Assembly: GCF_001263175.1 (NCBI RefSeq)
Contig: NZ_CP012332.1
Location: 2,908,501-2,972,500, forward strand
From: Vulgatibacter incomptus
Lineage (GTDB): Bacteria; Myxococcota; Myxococcia; Myxococcales; Vulgatibacteraceae
Reading direction: 5' to 3'
Length of the DNA stretch: 64,000 nt
This document shows positions 57,943 through 64,000 of this stretch, in pieces. The first letter of the stretch is position 1, and each line of letters begins with the position of its first letter. The position numbers and the translations under genes are program-made. The notes under the pieces were generated by a model. The model was not told the origin of the DNA, made no database searches, and was given only the letters and a program-made list of their open reading frames with translations.

Positions 57943-60147
57943 CTAGAACCCCTGCACGTTGAAGACGAACGGGAAGGTCACGGTCACCGAGCCGCCGGTG
58001 GGCTCAGGGAACCGCCACGACTTGATCACCTGGGCGACGCAGGTCGCGACCGCCTCGTTCGCGAGAGATGACGAGCGGACGCGGGTGGACTCAACCGCGC
58101 CGCTCGGAGCGATCACCCAGTCGAAGACCAGCTTCCCCTGGAGGCCCGGGTTCGAGATGAGCTGCCGCTCGTAGCAGCTCTGCACCCGGGCGATGCCTTC
58201 GTTGATCACCTTGGCGATGGCCTCGCGGCTCAAGGAGCCTCCGCTGGTACCCACGCTCCGAGGCGGCTGGCGCGCCACCGTGCCGCGCACCTGGCCCGTT
58301 CCGCCTCCGCCCGCGACCTTGCCGACGTTCGAGCCCGCCAGCAGCGTCGCCGCCGCGCGGGTCTCGCGACCGCCTCCTCCTCCGGCCGCCTTGCCGCCGC
58401 GGGAGAGGGTGACCTCGTCCCCGGGCACCTTGCCGATGGCGCCAGAGACCTGGAAGCTCGACGACGAGCCCGACGGCGCGCGGACCGCGGCGATGTTCGA
58501 AACCGCCGCAGCGACCTTCGACGGTCCAGGGGATCCGATCCCCTCCAGCGCAGCGAGGGCGCTGTCCGCCGCAGAGGGAGCCGGCGCCGCGGCCGGCGCG
58601 GCCCGCTGTCGTCCCGGAGAGGCCTTCGCCGGCCGGGGCGCCGCGGGTGCGGGCTTCTGCGGCTCCGGCGTGGGCTCCGGCGTCGCCTGAGGCTCCGGCG
58701 CCTGCACCTCGGCGATGGGCTCGGGGGGCTTCGGCGGCTCGGGCGGCTTCTCCATCTCGAGATCCTTGAGGGTGATCTCGGCGAACTGCGCCTGCTCCTC
58801 CATCACCAGGAGCTCGGGCGGGGCCAGGAGCGCCTGCACCCAGATCCCAATGAGCATCAGCGCGATCCCGGCAACGCCGACGACGCCGTAGCGCCGATCC
58901 TCCGGCGAGACGCGGAATGACCACTTCTTCGGCGGCGGCGCGGGGCTCCGCACCCATCGAACGTCGTAGGTCGCGCCGTCCAGCACGAGGCGGGCACTGT
59001 CGCCCTCCGCGAGCTCCACCGCGTAGATACGGCGCTTCTTGTGGTGGAGGTGGCCGTCGTCGCAGAAGCTCGCGAGGGAGACCGGTGCGCCGCCCAGGCG
59101 GAGCGTGCCCTCGTCACCCTCGCGGAAGAAGACGCGGATCCGTTGCTTCGCGAGGACCCGGAACATCTGCCAGCGCTGCCCGTCCGCCTCGCGGACGACC
59201 TCGCAGCTCTCGCCGCGCTCCAGCCGGCGCTGCTCCACCAGCCGATCGCCGCGATGCCGCAGCACCTCCGCCGTGAGCGCCGCGCCGGCGCCGGGATCAC
59301 CGCCGTCGCGGACCACCGTCTCCAGCAGCGAGAACGGCGGTGAGAATCGCCTCTCGGCCTCCTCGTCCTCGTCCACCTCCGGTGAGACGGTCGGATACGG
59401 AAGCGCGCTGAAGCCCTCTTCTGCGACCTCGCGTGCCGCCGTCGCCTTTGGGGCGACGGCGTTCTTCTCGGGCACCACCGGCGGGGGGGCCTCGAGGCTT
59501 TTTTTCGCGGAGCGAACCGGGTCGTTCGCCGCAACGCCGTGCGACGCGGATCCGTGCACCAAGGGAGGGCGTGCTGCGGAGCCCTGGTCCGACGGGCCGA
59601 GGGCTGCCCGCCGATCCACCGGAGCGGCTGGCGCGTTGGCGACGGGCCGATTGGAAGGCACCGCCGCCGGCACGGGGGGCTCGCTCGCCGGCGGAACGGG
59701 CGCGGGGCGCTCGCGGCCGGTCTGCGTCCTCTCGAGGGCGGGAGTGAGCTCGAGCCCGGTCTGCGTTCGCTCCATCGGAGGCGGAGCTTCATGGGCTGGC
59801 TCGTCGACGATCGGCTCGACCTTGATCCGCGAATCGCCCAAGCGGATCTCGTCGAGAGGTCCGATCGGAGCAGTCGCTACGCGCCTTCCGTTGACGAAGA
59901 GCCCGTGGCTGCTCCCGTCGTCGCCGATCCAGAGCCTGCCGTCCTGGACGAAGAGGACCGCGTGCCGTCCCGAGACGAGCGGATCCTCCAGGCGCAGCCC
60001 GGCGTCACTCGCGCGACCGACCGTGACCGGCCGGATCCCCGAGAACATCCGGGAGCCCGAGAAGCGGCCGCGGTCGAAGACGAAGACCTCGAAGGCGAGC
60101 GCGGCGACGGCCGCGGGCTCCCTCTCTCGATTCGATGGCTGGCTCAG
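57943..60147 (-). CDS. FHA-TonB protein (GltG-like), CTG start
   Basis: Envelope-spanning regulator/energiser. Residues about 20-105 form an FHA domain (Gly-Arg in VTVGRASDAG, Ser-His in SGRHAVLF, Asn in HGLFVNGRRV), so it should bind phosphothreonine in the cytoplasm. After a long Ala/Pro linker comes a helix (VGVAGIALMLIGIWVQALL), a Pro-rich spacer (KPPEPPKPPEP) and, at the C-terminus, an AgmX/PglI-type TonB domain (VQSCYERQLISNPGLQGKLVF). The ATG at 60048 would cut the first FHA strand; the frame extends upstream (FEVFVFDRGRFSG) to a CTG at 60147 with AGGAG ahead, overlapping the previous stop, and no other start codon lies between. Confidence 0.78.
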   Translation of the reverse strand: MSQPSNREREPAAVAALAFEVFVFDRGRFSGSRMFSGIRPVTVGRASDAGLRLEDPLVSGRHAVLFVQDGRLWIGDDGSSHGLFVNGRRVATAPIGPLDEIRLGDSRIKVEPIVDEPAHEAPPPMERTQTGLELTPALERTQTGRERPAPVPPASEPPVPAAVPSNRPVANAPAAPVDRRAALGPSDQGSAARPPLVHGSASHGVAANDPVRSAKKSLEAPPPVVPEKNAVAPKATAAREVAEEGFSALPYPTVSPEVDEDEEAERRFSPPFSLLETVVRDGGDPGAGAALTAEVLRHRGDRLVEQRRLERGESCEVVREADGQRWQMFRVLAKQRIRVFFREGDEGTLRLGGAPVSLASFCDDGHLHHKKRRIYAVELAEGDSARLVLDGATYDVRWVRSPAPPPKKWSFRVSPEDRRYGVVGVAGIALMLIGIWVQALLAPPELLVMEEQAQFAEITLKDLEMEKPPEPPKPPEPIAEVQAPEPQATPEPTPEPQKPAPAAPRPAKASPGRQRAAPAAAPAPSAADSALAALEGIGSPGPSKVAAAVSNIAAVRAPSGSSSSFQVSGAIGKVPGDEVTLSRGGKAAGGGGGRETRAAATLLAGSNVGKVAGGGGTGQVRGTVARQPPRSVGTSGGSLSREAIAKVINEGIARVQSCYERQLISNPGLQGKLVFDWVIAPSGAVESTRVRSSSLANEAVATCVAQVIKSWRFPEPTGGSVTVTFPFVFNVQGF

Positions 60148-60542
60148 CGGTCCGTCTCCTGCGGAAAGACCTCTTCCACGATCTCGCGCCGGTAGCTGCG
60201 CCGCTCCCGGACCATGCTGCTGAGGTCGCTGCTGACCCGTTCGAAGAGGTAGACCGCCCCCGCCTTCGCCGTCTGTCCCTGGATCAGCCGCGCGTCGAAC
60301 TCCACGCGCTCACCGCGGCGAAGCGCCTGACCATCGCCACCGCCCGCTTCGACGGGCTCGGTCGCCTTCTGGGTCGCAGGCGGAGGCGTGACGGCCGCGC
60401 TCGCCTTGCGCGGCGCGGAGCGGGGGCCCGGCTTCGCCGCCGCCCCACGCTGCTGATCGGGGGCCTTCCCGGCCGCCTCGGACGAGGCAGGCAGGAGCGC
60501 CAGGATGACCATGCAGCCGTAGACGACGAGCCCGTACCGCAC
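60144..60542 (-). CDS. Small exported protein (GltF-like)
   Basis: 132 residues. A GTG with GGAAGG 7 bases ahead starts the chain RYGLVVYGCMVILALLPASSEAAG, a signal peptide; then an Ala/Pro-rich linker and a short C-terminal domain (RRGERVEFDARLIQGQTAKAGAVYLF, SYRREIVEEVF). First gene of the Glt-like operon: the promoter at 60639-60668 lies about 90 bases upstream. In Myxococcus the equivalent position beside gltG is taken by a small protein, GltF; the name is only an analogy. Confidence 0.65.
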   Translation of the reverse strand: MRYGLVVYGCMVILALLPASSEAAGKAPDQQRGAAAKPGPRSAPRKASAAVTPPPATQKATEPVEAGGGDGQALRRGERVEFDARLIQGQTAKAGAVYLFERVSSDLSSMVRERRSYRREIVEEVFPQETDR

Positions 60543-60638
60543 GACGACACCTTCCTTGCGTCTCGCGCAGGGCCCCTCGGAAATCCGACGAGAGCCGCCG
60601 ATGATCGACGCCGCTGTCCCAGGATCGGGTTTCGATAA

Positions 60639-60668
60639 TTCGTACCTGATTCCACCTCGATCTGTCAA
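60639..60668 (-). promoter_or_regulatory. Promoter of the FHA-TonB/TPR operon
   Basis: TTGACA (60663-60668), 18-base spacer, TACGAA (60639-60644) on the - strand, in an AT-rich stretch; start of transcription near 60632 and a leader of about 90 bases. The 311-base gap up to 60859 otherwise holds no gene; the part near 60700-60850 carries the start region of the divergent GrpB-HD gene. Confidence 0.6.
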
Positions 60669-60859
60669 AAATCTTAAAGACCCCGCCAAGCTGTGAAAGG
60701 TCGCTCCACCGGGTCCGCTCCGGCTCTCCGGCAGGGATCCAGGAGAGACCGGGCAGGCCGCTCCCTCGGAAATCCTTCGGCCGGCTCGCGGGTCCCAGGA
60801 GGTAGGCTCGCGGGTCCGAGCACCGAAGCGTGCGGCGGAGAGTGGACGGAGAGCGGACG

Positions 60860-61987
60860 ATGACGGAGCGAGTGCACTTTCTGCCCTGGGAGCAGGTGAG
60901 CGAGGCCGCCGAGCGCGCGTTCGAGCGTCATGCCACCCGGATCCGGGCGGCCATCCCGGACGCAATCCTCGAGCACGTGGGCTCGACCTCGATTCCGGGC
61001 GCGATCACCAAGGGAGATATGGACCTGCAGGTGCGGGTCGACCCCGAGCGATTCGCCGCGGCGGAGGCCGCGCTCGCGAAGCTCTACCCGCGGAACACCG
61101 GGAGCACCCGGACCGAATCGTTTGCGGCCTTCGAGGAGAAGGGCCAGCCCGACGTGGGAATCCAGCTCACGGCGATCGGTGGTCCCTTCGACTTCTTCCA
61201 CGAGCTACGGGACCGCCTCCGCGGCGACGTCGTGGCGTTCGAGGCATACCAGGGGCTGAAGACTCTTTACGAGGGGGCCCCGATGGCGAGCTGGCGCGCC
61301 GCCAAGGAGCGATTCTTCGAGGCGCTGCTTCGCGGAACCGCGAACTGCACGCCGACCGTTGCGGGAGGCTCGGGCGAGCGCCTGGTAGAGGCCGCACGGC
61401 GGGCGGCGGAGGGCGCCGATCCGGCCCACGACTTCGCGCACGTGCTGCGGGTCGTCTCCTCCGCCGGCCGCATCGCGGAGGCGGAAGGTGCGGATCGCGA
61501 GATCGCAACGACCGCCGCGTTGCTCCACGAGCTCTTCAATCATCCGAAGGGCCACCCGGAATCCCACCTCTCCGGTGAGCGCTGTTCCGAGCTCGCCCTG
61601 GCGCTCCTGATCGACGAAGGCTGGCCCGTTGCCCGCGCCGAGGCGGTCGCCTACGCGATCCGGGTCCATCCCTTCTCCCTCGGAGTCGTCCCGGTCACCC
61701 TGGAGGGTAAAGTCGTCCAGGACGCCGACAGGCTGGACTCGATCGGCGCCATCGGGATCGCGCGATGCTTCGCGACCACATCGACGATGAAGCGACCGTT
61801 CTACGACCCCGAGGATCCGTTCTGTGCTCGAAGGGAGCCGGACGACAAGCGATGGGGCGTGGATCACTTCTATCGGAAGCTCCTGAGGATCCCCGACGTC
61901 CTCCACACCGCCACGGCACGCCGGCTCGCCGCCGAGCGCGCGGGCTTCATGGAACGCTTCCTGGAGCAGCTCGGCAGCGAGCTCTGA
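60860..61987 (+). CDS. GrpB (UPF0157) - HD domain fusion
   Basis: 375 residues. The N-terminal about 165 residues form a GrpB/UPF0157 nucleotidyltransferase-like domain (EHVGSTSIPGAITKGDMDLQV with the G-S and D-D-type acidic motif, and YQGLKTLYEGA). The C-terminal 200 residues are an HD-type phosphohydrolase: HDFAHVLRV, then LLHELFN with Glu where HD proteins usually have Asp, then VQDADRLDSIGAIGIAR. Two enzymes that act on nucleotides or phosphorylated small molecules in one chain suggest a synthetase/hydrolase pair. ATG 60860 fits the GrpB start. Divergent from the Glt-like operon. Confidence 0.82.
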   Translation: MTERVHFLPWEQVSEAAERAFERHATRIRAAIPDAILEHVGSTSIPGAITKGDMDLQVRVDPERFAAAEAALAKLYPRNTGSTRTESFAAFEEKGQPDVGIQLTAIGGPFDFFHELRDRLRGDVVAFEAYQGLKTLYEGAPMASWRAAKERFFEALLRGTANCTPTVAGGSGERLVEAARRAAEGADPAHDFAHVLRVVSSAGRIAEAEGADREIATTAALLHELFNHPKGHPESHLSGERCSELALALLIDEGWPVARAEAVAYAIRVHPFSLGVVPVTLEGKVVQDADRLDSIGAIGIARCFATTSTMKRPFYDPEDPFCARREPDDKRWGVDHFYRKLLRIPDVLHTATARRLAAERAGFMERFLEQLGSEL

Positions 61988-62060
61988 GCGGCCACCGGCT
62001 CGACGCGCCTGCCAGCGCGCCCGCCGCGGTCACGCCGAACAACGTGATCCAGAATACGCG

Positions 62061-62098
62061 AAAAGCCCCAGCGCCTCTCGAAAGAGTCGCTGGGGGCT
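62061..62098 (-). terminator. Terminator of the rRNA operon
   Basis: Intrinsic terminator on the - strand, 12 bases past the 5S gene: stem of ten pairs (AGCCCCCAGCG and CGCTGGGGCT with one bulge, 14-base loop including CTCTTTCGAGAG) followed by TTTTC. It is the clearest U-tailed hairpin in the window. Confidence 0.88.
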
Positions 62099-62109
62099 CG
62101 CAAATAGAA

Positions 62110-62225
<116 letters not shown>

Positions 62226-62400
62226 AAATCAAAGGTCTCTCTACGGCAAGGCCGCAGAGGAACCAAAAATGTACCACATACGAAGGAAGGTTCCGGTCAG
62301 AGCCGGAAAAGTACGAGTCGGATGCAGTTCGTGATGCGTCCAGGTCGTAGACTTCGACCTTGGCCTCGAGCCGCCAGTGCCTTTGGCGGTCAGAGGAATG
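62226..62400 (-). other. 23S-5S spacer
   Basis: About 175 bases between 5S and 23S rRNA. Contains short self-complementary stretches (GGTTCCGGTCAGAGCCGG and CGAGCCGCCAGTGCCTTTGGCGG), likely RNA-processing stems. No tRNA cloverleaf is seen, and the short open frames here are meaningless. Confidence 0.7.

Positions 62401-64000
<1,600 letters not shown>

Noticed and set aside
62226..62400. Possible tRNA in the 23S-5S spacer
   Set aside because: No acceptor stem, no TTC loop (GTTCGAATC-type) and no anticodon arm found.

Overview
The window is about 64 kb of very GC-rich DNA (about 68-70% by eye) from a Gram-negative bacterium, most likely a member of the Myxococcota. The case rests on gene content: many lipoproteins with Gly-Thr-Gly-Gly linkers, a MYXO-CTERM-like C-terminus, a myxobacterial-type outer-membrane beta-barrel protein, an FHA-TonB protein of the gliding-motility (AgmX/GltG) kind, and VWA/thrombospondin type 3 lipoproteins. 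The species cannot be named from the sequence alone.

Layout. 1-2.2 kb: end of a phosphate transport operon (pstA partial, pstB, phoU). 2.2-15.6 kb: mixed single genes (isoaspartyl peptidase, MopE-type lipoprotein, DUF222/HNH nuclease with an 18-bp tandem repeat, SnoaL-like lipoprotein beside a LysR gene, a divergent MarR/DUF4336 pair, esterase, HELGH metalloprotease lipoprotein, DUF2239, aldo/keto reductase). 15.7-26 kb: a long + strand cluster encoding a PstS-like binding protein, an OprP/OprO-type porin, ExbB, ExbD, TonB, a TonB-dependent receptor and several lipoproteins, ending in a PhoB-type regulator with a good Pho box. I read this as a Pho-controlled, TonB-energised outer-membrane uptake system for phosphate or a phosphorylated compound. 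26-29.5 kb: a membrane glycosyltransferase gene split by one in-frame TAG codon, then an ExbB-ExbD-ExbD trio arranged like the AglRQS motor of Myxococcus. 29.5-41.7 kb: a - strand lipoprotein operon with three paralogous VWA + calcium-repeat proteins and companions. 41.8-47.4 kb: a frameshifted DUF429-like gene, two lipoproteins, and a GMC dehydrogenase with its small subunit. 47.5-60.6 kb: a tightly overlapping - strand operon (small exported protein, FHA-TonB protein, outer-membrane barrel, several TPR proteins, lipoprotein, dihaem cytochrome c) resembling the Glt/Nfs envelope complexes. 60.8-62 kb: a GrpB-HD fusion. 62.0-64 kb: terminator, 5S rRNA and the 3' half of 23S rRNA on the - strand.

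How the parts fit. Pst/PhoU, the TonB cluster and PhoB form one phosphate-related theme. The ExbB/ExbD/ExbD trio, the VWA lipoproteins and the FHA-TonB/TPR operon together look like an energised envelope-spanning machine related to gliding motility or surface-coat assembly; this link is inferred from architecture. Three recurring sequence-level features stand out: promoters of the form TTGAC(A/G)-18 bp-TACGA(T/A), a dispersed hairpin repeat at the 3' ends of two gene groups, and two frame breaks that each sit on a run of six C residues.
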